A stretch of DNA of 17,330 nucleotides, from assembly GCA_903881535.1 (NCBI GenBank), contig CAIRTT010000226.1, positions 1-17,330 on the forward strand, written 5' to 3'. The translations under genes and the position numbers were made by a program. Source of the DNA: an uncultured Armatimonadota bacterium (GTDB taxonomy: Bacteria; Armatimonadota; Armatimonadia; Armatimonadales; Armatimonadaceae). Each line of letters starts with the position of its first letter. Position 1 is the stretch's first letter. Below are positions 1-8,296 of this stretch, piece by piece. The notes under the pieces were generated by a model, which did no database searches, was not told where the DNA came from, and saw only the letters and a list, made by a program, of their open reading frames with translations.

Positions 1-146
1 GCACCATCGGCAAGCTCCGCAACCGTGAACACCTCTTTCTCTGCGCACGCCAGCCTCTGACCAAGCTGGAACGCCGTGTGCTGCACGCACAGGATGGCTG
101 GGAATTTGATGTCCACCGCTGCATCCTATCCGAGGAAACCGTATGA
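1..146 (+). CDS. C-terminal fragment of an unidentified upstream gene
   Basis: An open frame enters from the left edge (first complete codon at base 3) and ends at the TGA at 144-146. It encodes the last 47 or so residues of a protein, ending in the residues CILSEETV. The piece is rich in Arg, Leu and aromatic residues, with no motif I recognise and no membrane segment. Its stop overlaps the ATG at 143 of the next gene in an ATGA arrangement, and the overlap region carries a good Shine-Dalgarno (GAGGA at 132-136). It is therefore probably the preceding member of the same operon. DUF1501 or other secreted partner proteins often sit beside DUF1549/DUF1553 genes, but nothing visible here shows that this is one. 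Confidence 0.6.
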   Translation, partial: TIGKLRNREHLFLCARQPLTKLERRVLHAQDGWEFDVHRCILSEETV

Positions 147-2935
147 ACACCGCGCTACGTTTGACAACGCTGCTGCTCACAGCCGCCATCGGGATATCCG
201 CTGGCCTCGCAAATGGCAACAAGACAAAAACCGGTCCAGCTAAACCAGACCCGCGGCCATACAGCACAAATCGTAAGCTGGATTTTGTGCAAGATGTCGT
301 CCCAGTCCTAACTAAACAGGGCTGCGCCAGTGGCAGCTGCCACGGATCCCCGCAAGGAAAGGGAAGCTTCTCCCTCTCGCTCTTTGGCTATGACCCGACC
401 ATGGACCAACGCGCGCTGACACGTGATTCCTTCGCACGGCGGATTGACACATTCGTCCCGGATGCCAGCCTGATCATCCGCAAGCCGATGCTCAAAACCC
501 CTCACCTCGGCGGACGAAAGCTGAAAGCAACCGATACAGCCTACACAGTTCTCCGGACATGGATTGCCCAGGGCGCCGATGCAACTATTTCAGCCATCGA
601 ATGCACCAAGCTCACGATTACGCCGGCAACCAGCCAGATATTGGCATCCCCAGGAAAGCAGCTCACACTCCGCGTGATGGCACATTACTCGGATGGCACC
701 AGCCGCGATGTGACCCCAATTGCGACATTCGAGAGCGCACACCCTACGGTTGCAAAGGTCTCCGCGGATGGTCTGATAACAGGCTCCGGGCGCGGGCAGA
801 CAGCTGTGTCCATTCGCTATTTGCAACATCTCGAGAGCGTGCCCATCAAGGTTCTTGGGACCGTTGCGGGATACGCCTGGAAACCCGTTCCAGAAGTAAA
901 TGTCGTCGATAAACTTGTCAACCAGACGCTGAAACAGCTGTCGGTGACGGCAAGCCCAACCTGCTCCGATGCGACATTTCTACGCAGAGTGACGCTTGAT
1001 TTGACCGGGATGCTGCCAAGTCCGGATACGGCACGCGCATTTGCTGCCGACAAGTCGGCCGACAAGCGTAAGCGGATGGTGGATACACTCCTCGCATCCG
1101 ATGCCTTCGCACGCTTTTGGGCCCTTAAGCGTGCCGACTTGCTGCGCGTCACCGAAGACCGGATGCCGCACGGACGCGCCGCACTCCTAACCAAGTGGCT
1201 GGCGGATGGTTGGAAGGTCAACCGCCCAGCCGATGTCGAAGCGAAGGCGTTGATCGCAACAGATGGCGACACGCGTATCTCTCCACCGGCGAACTACTTA
1301 GTTGCGGTCACCACCCCCGATGACCGAACGGAAATGACCGCTCAGACATTCATGGGCACACGTATCAACTGCGCAAAGTGTCATAACCATCCATACGAAA
1401 AATGGACAATGAATGACTACTATTCGATTGCCGCCGCATTTGCACGTACGGAAACGGATGGCTTTTCGGTAACGAGCACCACCGCGGGTGAGACCAAGCA
1501 TCCAACAAAGGGACGCACGATGCCTCCTTACGGCGCCGCGAAGGGCAGCGAACCCACGAACCGCCGGCAGACCTTTGCGAGCTGGCTGGCATCCCCGGCA
1601 AACCCACTCTTCGCACGCACCGAAGTCAACCGCACTTGGGCTGAGCTGTTCGGACGCGGAATTGTTGACCCAGTGGATGACTTCCGGGCATCCAACCCGC
1701 CGAGTAACGCCGCTCTGCTTGACATGCTTACTAAGCGTCTCGAGACAAATGGCTACGACCGTAAAGACATCATCCGGCTTATCTGTAACTCACAGACTTA
1801 TCAGCGGAGCAACATCACGGATGCCTATAACAAAAACGATGATGCCCTCTTCTCACACGCAAAGCCGCGTCTTCTCACGGCAGAACAGCTGCTCGATGCG
1901 ATTGGAGTCGTTACGGGTGATATCAAGGCTGATGTTGACACAGATGATGTCCTCCGCAAGCTGACAACCGATATCAACACAACGCGGGCAGGCAGGGCTG
2001 CAGGCTATGCTGCCTGGCTGGATGATCAACAGAAACGCTTCGCAACCGCAACATTTGTCGCAGAGCCATGGGAGCTGTATTCCCAGCCTGCAAGCAGTGT
2101 CGGGGATGCACTTGCCTTCAAGGACATCACCAAAATTCCACAAACGAGCTGGTTTGAACGCGATGACATTCGGGACAACCAGGATGTCCGCTTTGGTCAT
2201 ATCAAGGGCGGGGTCTACTGGATCCGCCGGGTGATCAATAGCCGAAGTCCACAAAATATCGATGTCAACATTTTCCCGGCTGACCGCACGGCGGTCTGGG
2301 TCAATGGTGCGATTGTGCCACGAGGCGAACGCGAACAACGCAGCCTTCCGCTGCAGGCTGGTGTGAATAACATCTATATCCGCTGTGATATGCCGGATCA
2401 GTTCCAGCCTTTCTGGATGCGTTATCGGGACACCTGTGATGTCGATATGTCGATTCGGGCATCTATTCGCCAAGGCAAGAACTCCGATGAAACCCTTCTC
2501 GCAGCCTACGATGGATCAGATGGGCACCTGCGTGGGCTGCTGCAGGATCGGGCGACATTGCTTAAGCGTGAGCGCTATGCAACGCAGCGACCTGAGCCAA
2601 GACCGACACAGTTCTTAGCGGCATTTGGCCAGCCGAAGCGGGAGACAGCCTGTGCGTGTGAGCGCCAGACAAACCCGACACTGTTGCAGGCTCTTGAGCT
2701 TCTCAATGGCAGTGAGACCTACCAGCGTCTTGGAAATATTGACGCGACGTATTCAGCACTCGATGATGCAGCATTTGTCGAGCGGGTTTACCTGACGGCG
2801 ATGAGCCGGATGCCGGGAGCGAAAGAACGCACTACAGCGCTCGGCTTCTTGACAAAAGCCGGTGACAAAAACAAGGGCCGCCTCGATTTCGTCTGGGCCC
2901 TGCTCTCGACTAAAGAATTTCTGTTCCAGCACTAA
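143..2935 (+). CDS. Secreted Big-2 / DUF1549 / DUF1553 protein with two haem-type Cys-His motifs
   Basis: A 930-residue exported protein. Residues 1-23 form a signal peptide with a hydrophobic core. Residues 46-148 resemble the planctomycete-type cytochrome module, with C61-x4-C66-H67 in the GC.xG.CHG context common in this family. Residues 153-238 are a bacterial Ig-like (Big-2) domain. Residues 255-435 match DUF1549 (RRVTLDLTG-LPSP, then C410-AK-C413-H414-NHP). Residues 475-605 begin DUF1553 (NRTWAELFGRGIVDP) and residues 826-930 end it (CACERQ, LLNGSETYQ, LSTKEFLFQH). Between these halves, about residues 610-815, lies a beta-rich insert (DRTAVWVNG, LQAGVNNIYIRC). The family is widespread in Planctomycetes, Verrucomicrobia, Acidobacteria and Armatimonadota. 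Its function is poorly defined and usually guessed to be periplasmic or surface redox or polymer processing. It is followed after 12 bases by the cytochrome-WD40 gene. The domain call is firm; the biochemical role is not. Confidence 0.9.
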   Translation: MNTALRLTTLLLTAAIGISAGLANGNKTKTGPAKPDPRPYSTNRKLDFVQDVVPVLTKQGCASGSCHGSPQGKGSFSLSLFGYDPTMDQRALTRDSFARRIDTFVPDASLIIRKPMLKTPHLGGRKLKATDTAYTVLRTWIAQGADATISAIECTKLTITPATSQILASPGKQLTLRVMAHYSDGTSRDVTPIATFESAHPTVAKVSADGLITGSGRGQTAVSIRYLQHLESVPIKVLGTVAGYAWKPVPEVNVVDKLVNQTLKQLSVTASPTCSDATFLRRVTLDLTGMLPSPDTARAFAADKSADKRKRMVDTLLASDAFARFWALKRADLLRVTEDRMPHGRAALLTKWLADGWKVNRPADVEAKALIATDGDTRISPPANYLVAVTTPDDRTEMTAQTFMGTRINCAKCHNHPYEKWTMNDYYSIAAAFARTETDGFSVTSTTAGETKHPTKGRTMPPYGAAKGSEPTNRRQTFASWLASPANPLFARTEVNRTWAELFGRGIVDPVDDFRASNPPSNAALLDMLTKRLETNGYDRKDIIRLICNSQTYQRSNITDAYNKNDDALFSHAKPRLLTAEQLLDAIGVVTGDIKADVDTDDVLRKLTTDINTTRAGRAAGYAAWLDDQQKRFATATFVAEPWELYSQPASSVGDALAFKDITKIPQTSWFERDDIRDNQDVRFGHIKGGVYWIRRVINSRSPQNIDVNIFPADRTAVWVNGAIVPRGEREQRSLPLQAGVNNIYIRCDMPDQFQPFWMRYRDTCDVDMSIRASIRQGKNSDETLLAAYDGSDGHLRGLLQDRATLLKRERYATQRPEPRPTQFLAAFGQPKRETACACERQTNPTLLQALELLNGSETYQRLGNIDATYSALDDAAFVERVYLTAMSRMPGAKERTTALGFLTKAGDKNKGRLDFVWALLSTKEFLFQH

Positions 2936-2947
2936 GAGGGATATCAG

Positions 2948-4408
2948 ATGATATTTGACATCAAACACGCCTTCCGAATCGTCGCAGCGCTCACCCTGAC
3001 CATTGGTACTCTGGCCCAAGCCCCGGCGCGTGCGGAACAAAACTTCGTTCAGGACATCGCACCGATTGTGGTCAAAAACTGTATCGCCTGCCACGGCGAG
3101 CGGACAGCGCTTGGCGGGTACCGGATGCATACGCTCGAGGCGATGATGCGCCCGGGGGCGAGTGGACGCTCATCGGTTGCGGCACGGGATGCTGAACACT
3201 CTCTGGTTTACAGCCGGATGGTCAGCACTGACATCGACAAGCGGATGCCACAGGGCGGCGAAAAGCTGCCTCCAGTCATGGTCAACGCGATTCGGATGTG
3301 GATAAACGAAGGTGCGAAGGCGCCGGGTGTCGATCCAAAGGTTCCATTGGTCAAGCTGATGGGTCCTCGGAGCCATCCAGCCGCGCCTGCAACGTATTCG
3401 GCTCCTCCCCCGCTCGCAGCGGTCGCGTTCAGCCCGGATGGAAACACGATTGCAACCGGCGGCTACCGTGAGGTCTTGATTTGGAACCGTGCTACCGGCG
3501 CATTGGTAAAGCGCGCTGGAGGTTTGCCAGAACGCATCCGGGTGATTCAGTGGCTAAATGCAGATCAGCTTGTTATCGCTGGAGGCATCCCCGGCGAGTA
3601 CGGCGAAGCGGCCGTGGTCAGTGTCAAAGTGGGCCGCAGGACTGGGGTGCTGACCACGTTTCCGGATGTGGCATCCAGTGTTGCGGTTAGCCCGGATGGC
3701 CTTCGTGTTGCGGCGGGCTGCGCGGATGGCAGCGTGGTTTGTGTCGAGCTGGCGACGGCAAAACAGCTCTGGACCAGTAAAGTTCATGCAGACCAGATCA
3801 CAGGTTTGGCGTTTTCAGCCAATGGTCAGTTTGTGGCGAGCACCGGCCGGGACAAGGTTGTGAAGGTCTACGATGCAACAGATGGCACACTCTACACCAC
3901 CTACAACGGGCACAACCGGAACAATGGTCGGTATCGGGGTCAGGCGCCGGTGTTTGCGATTGCCACGGATGCAGCTACAGGGTTTGTCACCGTGGGTGGT
4001 GGCCAGTGGATTCAGACGTGGAATCCGGAGAAGGCAAAAGCTGAGACCGGGGATGCCGGCGATATGGAGACCCGCTTCTTCACGCAAGGGCACACTCGGT
4101 ATGCGGAGCATGGTCTGATCGGGGATGTGTTTGCGATGGCTATCGTTGGTACGACTGCCTATGTGGCCGGCGAGGGTGGCAGCATTCAAAAGGTGAGCCT
4201 GGCATCGGATGAGAAGTCGAAGGAAGTCGGCAAGCAGGTGGATTGGGTCTACGGACTTGCGGCAAGCCCGGATGGCAAATGGATTGCAGCGGTTGGCTTC
4301 AAGGGTGTTTTGCAGGTGATTCCAACGGATGGCGCCTCTGCGGGAACCGCATGGACGGCTGCACCGGTAGCATCATCGGCTCCGAAGCCAAGGACGAAAC
4401 AAAAGTGA
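2948..4408 (+). CDS. Secreted c-type cytochrome-domain WD40 beta-propeller protein
   Basis: A 486-residue protein. A signal peptide ends at about A29 (APARA then EQ). Residues 31-128 form a planctomycete-type cytochrome c domain, with C45-IA-C48-H49 binding haem and M100 in KRMPQGG as a candidate axial ligand. From about residue 155 to 460 come degenerate WD40-type blades with recurring SPDG turns (162-165, 248-251, 440-443) and a KVYDA-type strand end. The tail is Pro/Ala/Lys-rich. A Shine-Dalgarno GAGGG (2936-2940) sits 7 bases before the ATG. The order DUF1549/DUF1553 protein then cytochrome-WD40 protein is a recurrent pairing in these phyla, so the two probably work together outside the inner membrane. 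The propeller may be a protein-binding scaffold; that part is inference. The stop overlaps the GTG start of the next gene. Confidence 0.88.
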   Translation: MIFDIKHAFRIVAALTLTIGTLAQAPARAEQNFVQDIAPIVVKNCIACHGERTALGGYRMHTLEAMMRPGASGRSSVAARDAEHSLVYSRMVSTDIDKRMPQGGEKLPPVMVNAIRMWINEGAKAPGVDPKVPLVKLMGPRSHPAAPATYSAPPPLAAVAFSPDGNTIATGGYREVLIWNRATGALVKRAGGLPERIRVIQWLNADQLVIAGGIPGEYGEAAVVSVKVGRRTGVLTTFPDVASSVAVSPDGLRVAAGCADGSVVCVELATAKQLWTSKVHADQITGLAFSANGQFVASTGRDKVVKVYDATDGTLYTTYNGHNRNNGRYRGQAPVFAIATDAATGFVTVGGGQWIQTWNPEKAKAETGDAGDMETRFFTQGHTRYAEHGLIGDVFAMAIVGTTAYVAGEGGSIQKVSLASDEKSKEVGKQVDWVYGLAASPDGKWIAAVGFKGVLQVIPTDGASAGTAWTAAPVASSAPKPRTKQK

Positions 4409-4884
4409 GTAACGAACCAGAATTTGATGCCCCTCTTGGTCATAAAAAGTTTGCCGCAGCTGCGTTTAACTATGCGTGGGACTTTATTGATCTAAAGGTG
4501 CGAACCGATGAAGACGTTCGCAAAATGCTGGATGCAGCGCATGCGAGCAGCTGGCATTGGCGTCACCGGGATGATGCAACACCCCAGAACCGTTCCATCG
4601 CCGACTGGCAGCTGAGCCGTGTCCATGCCCTTGCCGGCAATGGTGCAATCGCACTTGACTATGGCAATCTCAGTCTGGTAACAGCCAGCGCATCTGGTCT
4701 TTCGTTCTATATTGGCTATGCGTACGAAGCGATTGCGCGCGCTAACTGGGTGCTTGGCAATTTGGATGATGCCCGCACGGCGCTTGCAGCCGCAAAGGAA
4801 CAGCTCCAGCTGGTCACAGCGGATGATGAAAAGGCGCTGCTACAACCGGACTTGGATGATATTGCAGCAAAGGTCGGCGCATAG
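4405..4884 (+). CDS. Small TPR-like cytosolic protein of unknown function
   Basis: A 159-residue protein without signal peptide or membrane segment. I start it at GTG 4405, which overlaps the preceding stop as GTGA and has AAGGA (4390-4394) about 10 bases upstream. An in-frame ATG at 4243 would need a 166-base overlap with the WD40 gene. The sequence has paired-helix character, with an AHASSWHWRHRD segment, a WQLSRVHALAG segment and, near the end, YAYEAIARANWVLGNLDDARTAL, which is a recognisable TPR-like helix pair. Similar short proteins (AHAS.YHW, EWQ.SRVY, AFAYEALARA) occur in many bacteria, especially actinobacteria, without an assigned role. Its place as last gene of the operon links it to the two secreted proteins only by co-transcription. 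Confidence 0.75.
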   Translation: MSNEPEFDAPLGHKKFAAAAFNYAWDFIDLKVRTDEDVRKMLDAAHASSWHWRHRDDATPQNRSIADWQLSRVHALAGNGAIALDYGNLSLVTASASGLSFYIGYAYEAIARANWVLGNLDDARTALAAAKEQLQLVTADDEKALLQPDLDDIAAKVGA

Positions 4885-4924
4885 TTCGATTTCAACACGC
4901 GTCGTCCGACAGCATTCATTGAAC

Positions 4925-4951
4925 ATGCAGGCAACTGTTTAGCGCCTGCAT
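4925..4951 (+). terminator. Hairpin after the TPR-like gene, possible terminator
   Basis: A perfect 8-base inverted repeat, ATGCAGGC (4925-4932) and GCCTGCAT (4944-4951), with an 11-base loop lies 40 bases after the stop codon at 4884. The downstream bases are only mildly T-rich (TTGTTATG), so this is a weak intrinsic-terminator candidate. A second small inverted repeat follows at once, CAGGCG (4967-4972) and CGCCTG (4981-4986), and could also be regulatory. Confidence 0.4.
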
Positions 4952-4987
4952 TCAGGATTGTTATGTCAGGCGCAACGCATCGCCTGC

Positions 4988-5047
4988 ACACTTCACAGAC
5001 ATCTGTTAACACTTCACGCTAGCGGACAACCGTAGAATTCCTTCCCA
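4988..5047 (+). promoter_or_regulatory. panD promoter region with a two-turn direct repeat and near-leaderless start
   Basis: A -10-like TAGAAT (5033-5038, one mismatch to TATAAT) ends 9 bases before the panD ATG. Transcription would therefore begin within a few bases of the start codon, and no Shine-Dalgarno is visible. The nonamer ACACTTCAC occurs at 4988-4996 and again at 5009-5017, a 21-base phase (two helical turns). The second copy covers the -35 position. This suits a transcription factor binding direct repeats, but no regulator is identified. Confidence 0.45.
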
Positions 5048-5443
5048 ATGACCTTCCGAACCATCTGCTCCTCAAAAATCCACCGCGCAACCATCACCGA
5101 TGCCAACATCGACTACATCGGAAGCATCCTCCTACCACCCGACCTCATGGACATGGTCGACATCGTTGAGGGCCAACAAGTCGCCGTCTGGGATATTACA
5201 AATGGAGCCCGGCTGGAGACCTACGCCATCCGCGGAGTCGAAGGCAGGCGGGATGTCATCATTAACGGTGCCGGCGCCCATTTGATCCACAAGGGTGACA
5301 AGGTCATCGTTGCGGCGTTTGTCCTCACCGATGAAGCCATAAAGCCAAAGTACATTTTTGTAAATGATGACAATGCCTTTGATGCATGGCTGGTCGGCGG
5401 TGGGCATCTTGGCTTGGAAACACCAGAAAGCCCAAAAGCATGA
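5048..5443 (+). CDS. panD: Aspartate 1-decarboxylase (pyruvoyl enzyme)
   Basis: Converts L-aspartate to beta-alanine, one of the two halves of pantothenate; cytosolic. The 131 residues compare with about 126 for E. coli PanD. The self-cleavage site is at G25-S26 in DYIGSI, which yields the pyruvoyl group. K10 and H12 (SSKIHRATITDAN), R55 and Y59 (NGARLETY), NGAGAHLIHKGDKVIV and the Asp/Asn-rich end all match the family, offset by one residue from E. coli. It is first in panD-panB-panC, and its stop overlaps the panB start as ATGA at 5440. It carries no sign of the separate maturation-factor type of PanD. Confidence 0.96.
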   Translation: MTFRTICSSKIHRATITDANIDYIGSILLPPDLMDMVDIVEGQQVAVWDITNGARLETYAIRGVEGRRDVIINGAGAHLIHKGDKVIVAAFVLTDEAIKPKYIFVNDDNAFDAWLVGGGHLGLETPESPKA

Positions 5444-6228
5444 AGACCCTAATGAAGCTTGGCGCAGCGGGCATGCGCGGCGAGCGCCTTGTGATGTTGA
5501 CGGCGTATGACGCGATGTTTGCCGGGTACGCATCGAAGGCCGACGTCGATATTTTGCTCGTTGGTGACTCGCTGGGGATGGTTATTCAGGGGCACACAGA
5601 CACCTTGCCTGTCACAGTCGCGGATATCGCGTACCACACGGCGTGTGTTGCCCGCGGGAATGTCGACTCGGTCATTTTAGGGGACATGCCCTTTGGCAGT
5701 TATCAGGCATCGCCGGAGGATGCGATGCGCGCTGCGGCCACACTCATGCAAGCCGGTGCACATGCGGTGAAGCTCGAAGGGGGTGCCCCGATGGCACCCA
5801 CGATTCGGTTTTTAGTCGAGCGTGGCGTTCCCGTTGTCGGGCATATCGGGATGACGCCACAGTCTGTCCACGCCTTTGGCGGGTTTCGCGTGCAAGGTCG
5901 CACGGATGCTGCCATTGAGCAGCTGAAACTGGACCTGGCTGCGGTAACGGATGCTGGTGCCGCGATGGTCGTGCTCGAGTGCGTACCAGCCGCTGTTGGA
6001 TGCATGCTGGCAAGTGAGAGCAAGATTCCAGTGATCGGAATCGGAGCGGGACCAGATGCTCACGGTCAGGTGATGGTCCTCCACGACATCCTTGGCTGGA
6101 CAGCGAAGCCCCCCAAGTTTGCACGCAACTTTGCGGCGGGAACCAACACTATCCAGGATGCTATCAAGGCCTACGTGGATGCTGTCAAGAATGCTACTTT
6201 TCCAGCGGAAAGCGAATGCTACGCATGA
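5440..6228 (+). CDS. panB: 3-methyl-2-oxobutanoate hydroxymethyltransferase (ketopantoate hydroxymethyltransferase)
   Basis: Transfers a hydroxymethyl group from 5,10-methylene-tetrahydrofolate to 2-oxoisovalerate, making ketopantoate; cytosolic. From ATG 5440 the protein has 262 residues, against 264 for E. coli. An in-frame upstream ATG at 5386 lies inside panD and adds no family sequence. Metal and substrate residues are all present: D43 in LVGDSLGM, D82 in GDMPFGSY, K111 and E113 in VKLEGG, H135 in GHIGMTPQS, and the catalytic E180 in VVLECVP. The ATGA overlap with panD and the close junction with panC show translational coupling. Confidence 0.97.
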   Translation: MKTLMKLGAAGMRGERLVMLTAYDAMFAGYASKADVDILLVGDSLGMVIQGHTDTLPVTVADIAYHTACVARGNVDSVILGDMPFGSYQASPEDAMRAAATLMQAGAHAVKLEGGAPMAPTIRFLVERGVPVVGHIGMTPQSVHAFGGFRVQGRTDAAIEQLKLDLAAVTDAGAAMVVLECVPAAVGCMLASESKIPVIGIGAGPDAHGQVMVLHDILGWTAKPPKFARNFAAGTNTIQDAIKAYVDAVKNATFPAESECYA

Positions 6229-7058
6229 AGGTCTTCTACACAATCGCAACATTTCGAGAGTGGCGTGAAGGGCTGCGCGGCTCAGTCGGCTTTGCACCGA
6301 CGATGGGTAATCTGCACGATGGACACATGGCATGCTTGGAATATGCTCGCCTGTCAGCAAACCATTCGGTGGTGAGTATCTTTGTGAATCCAACACAGTT
6401 TGCCCCGACGGATGACTTTACGAAGTATCCCCGCACTTTGGATGATGACCTTAGGCTGCTAGAAAAGGAAGGCTGTTCTTCGGTTTTCGTGCCGAGTGTC
6501 GAAGAGATGTACCCAGCAGGCGCATCCACAAAGGTCATCGCAGGCAGCATGGCAAACGGCCTCGAGGGTCACTTTCGCCCCGGGCACTTTGATGGCGTTG
6601 CAACCGTGTGTCTAAAGCTCTTTCAGATTGTTGAGCCATCGATGGTGGCATTTGGCAGCAAAGATCTGCAGCAAATGCGGGTTATTGAGCAGATGATTGA
6701 CGACTTCAATATGCCGATTCATCTGGATGCCATCCCAACGTGCCGCGAGGTATCCGGGCTTGCGCTAAGCAGCCGGAACCGCTATCTTTCGCCCGATGCA
6801 AAACTCCAGGCAAGCCAGCTATACCGCGGGCTTCAGGATACGTTGCAGCTGGTATTGGACGGCACTCCACCCGATGAAGCAGAAGCCACAACGACCACAT
6901 TTCTTGAGGAGCACGGCTGGGCGGTCGACTATATCGCCATCCGAGATGGTGCAACTTTAGGGCAATTGACACCCGAAAGTATCGCCATTGCAGTCCTTGG
7001 CGCAGCTAAACTAAATGGTGTCCGCTTGATAGACAACATCACCCGGATACGAGGTTAG
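6216..7058 (+). CDS. panC: Pantothenate synthetase (pantoate-beta-alanine ligase)
   Basis: Uses ATP to join pantoate and beta-alanine through a pantoyl-adenylate; cytosolic. Nucleotidyl-transferase signatures are clear: FAPTMGNLHDGH (HIGH-like), FVNPTQF, RPGHFDGVATV, SKDLQQM (the KMSKS-like element) and the LALSSRNRYLSP segment. Two usual residues differ: Ser replaces Glu in the GEKD motif, and REVSGL replaces READGL. Two starts are possible. ATG 6216 has GGAA 5 bases upstream. ATG 6225 gives the ATGA overlap seen elsewhere in this operon and better matches the usual N-terminus. The 3' end overlaps the convergent coaBC stop by 4 bases, leaving no room for a separate terminator. Confidence 0.95.
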   Translation: MLRMKVFYTIATFREWREGLRGSVGFAPTMGNLHDGHMACLEYARLSANHSVVSIFVNPTQFAPTDDFTKYPRTLDDDLRLLEKEGCSSVFVPSVEEMYPAGASTKVIAGSMANGLEGHFRPGHFDGVATVCLKLFQIVEPSMVAFGSKDLQQMRVIEQMIDDFNMPIHLDAIPTCREVSGLALSSRNRYLSPDAKLQASQLYRGLQDTLQLVLDGTPPDEAEATTTTFLEEHGWAVDYIAIRDGATLGQLTPESIAIAVLGAAKLNGVRLIDNITRIRG

Positions 7059-8296
7059 ACGGACAGCATCTGCCGCTCGAGCAACGCACTCACCAAGAGT
7101 TGCATGAGCTGCTCTGCAGCGATGGTCTTTGTCGAAGGTTCGAAACGGCTTACGACAGTCTGCGCGTTGCAGAGCACCAGCTGCGTCGTCTCTGAGCCAA
7201 AAGCGCCATGCTCACTCGCTATATTGTTTCCAACAACAAAGTCACAGCCTTTGTCTGCGCATTTACGAATGGCTTCCGGAGCTGGATCTCCAACCTCTGC
7301 CGCAAACCCAACAATGAGCTGCTCTGGCCGACGTGACGCAACAATCTGCATAAGCACATCCGGGTTTTCCACCAGCTCCAGTACCGGAGGGCCATCGGAT
7401 TTTTTGTGCTTGCCAGCAACTTGATTCGCAACACGATAGTCAGCAGGCGCAGCGGCCATAATGACCAAATCTGCAGTCTTGGCGATGGGGCGCGATGCAT
7501 CCAGAAGGTCATTCGTCGTCGTAACATCAACGCGATTGATACCGGCAGGCATCGGGACAACACCTGGTCCACAAATGACATCGACAGAGGCTCCAAAGTC
7601 CAGAGCCGCTTGCGCCAGCGCCGCGCCCATTTTGCCAGAGCTGGCATTGCCGATGAAACGCACAGCATCGATGGGCTCGCGGGTTCCACCGGCCGTAATC
7701 AGCACGCGCTTGCCTTTTAGGGGCTGGTCTTGTTGAGCGACAAACAACGCGTTTAGGAATGAGAGGATGTCTTCCGTTTCAGCGATTTTGCCATCCCCGA
7801 CCGCACGGCAGGCCAGCTGACCATGACGCGTTGGGATGAACTTTATGCCACGATTCATTAACAGAGCGACATTGGCTTGTGTGGCCGGATGCTCCCACAT
7901 TTGCGTGTTCATCGCCGGACTGACCACAACCGGTACCGTCGCCGCAAGGCAGGTCGCGGACACGATGTCGCTACACAAGCCATGGGCAAGATTCGCCAGG
8001 GTGTTCGCGGATGCAGGGGCAATCAGAATGATGTCGGTTTCCTGGCCACGCGTGATGTGAACGATTCCGGTTGAGCCGCCATCATCTTCAGAGAGGGATG
8101 CATAACACGCCTGGCCGGCAAGCGTCGCTAGCGTCCTTGGATGGAGAAATGCCGTCGCGCTCTCGGTCATTAGTGGAAGCACGGTTACGCCGGCTTGGAC
8201 CAGCTTACTGCAGATGTCAGCGGCGCGATAGGCGGCTACGCTCCCGGTGGCACAGAGGGTGATGCGCTTTCCTACGAGTGATGTGTTATCTGCCAT
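7055..8296 (-). CDS. coaBC: Bifunctional phosphopantothenoylcysteine decarboxylase / phosphopantothenate-cysteine ligase
   Basis: Makes 4'-phosphopantetheine from 4'-phosphopantothenate and cysteine; the N-terminal half is the FMN-dependent decarboxylase and the C-terminal half the ligase. The 413 residues equal the usual length. Decarboxylase marks: TGSVAAYR, H80 in GIVHI, APASANTLANLAHG, SPAMN with N130, and C163 in the substrate flap (LACRAVGDGK, where LACG is usual). Ligase marks: ITAGGTREPIDAVRFIGN with N217, SSGKMG, AAAPADYR (AAAVADY is usual), a KHKK lysine cluster at about 296-299 and LELVENPDVL. It starts 25 bases inside the end of coaA, so the two are co-transcribed. It converges tail to tail with panC. 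Confidence 0.96.
   Translation of the reverse strand: MADNTSLVGKRITLCATGSVAAYRAADICSKLVQAGVTVLPLMTESATAFLHPRTLATLAGQACYASLSEDDGGSTGIVHITRGQETDIILIAPASANTLANLAHGLCSDIVSATCLAATVPVVVSPAMNTQMWEHPATQANVALLMNRGIKFIPTRHGQLACRAVGDGKIAETEDILSFLNALFVAQQDQPLKGKRVLITAGGTREPIDAVRFIGNASSGKMGAALAQAALDFGASVDVICGPGVVPMPAGINRVDVTTTNDLLDASRPIAKTADLVIMAAAPADYRVANQVAGKHKKSDGPPVLELVENPDVLMQIVASRRPEQLIVGFAAEVGDPAPEAIRKCADKGCDFVVGNNIASEHGAFGSETTQLVLCNAQTVVSRFEPSTKTIAAEQLMQLLVSALLERQMLSV

Noticed and set aside
4243..4404. Upstream ATG of the TPR-like gene at 4243
   Set aside because: It lies wholly within the WD40 gene and would add 54 Gly/Trp-rich residues unlike the rest; GTG 4405 has a ribosome site and overlaps the stop.
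5386..5439. Upstream ATG of panB at 5386
   Set aside because: It adds 18 residues unlike the family and overlaps panD by 58 bases; ATG 5440 gives the standard length and an ATGA junction.
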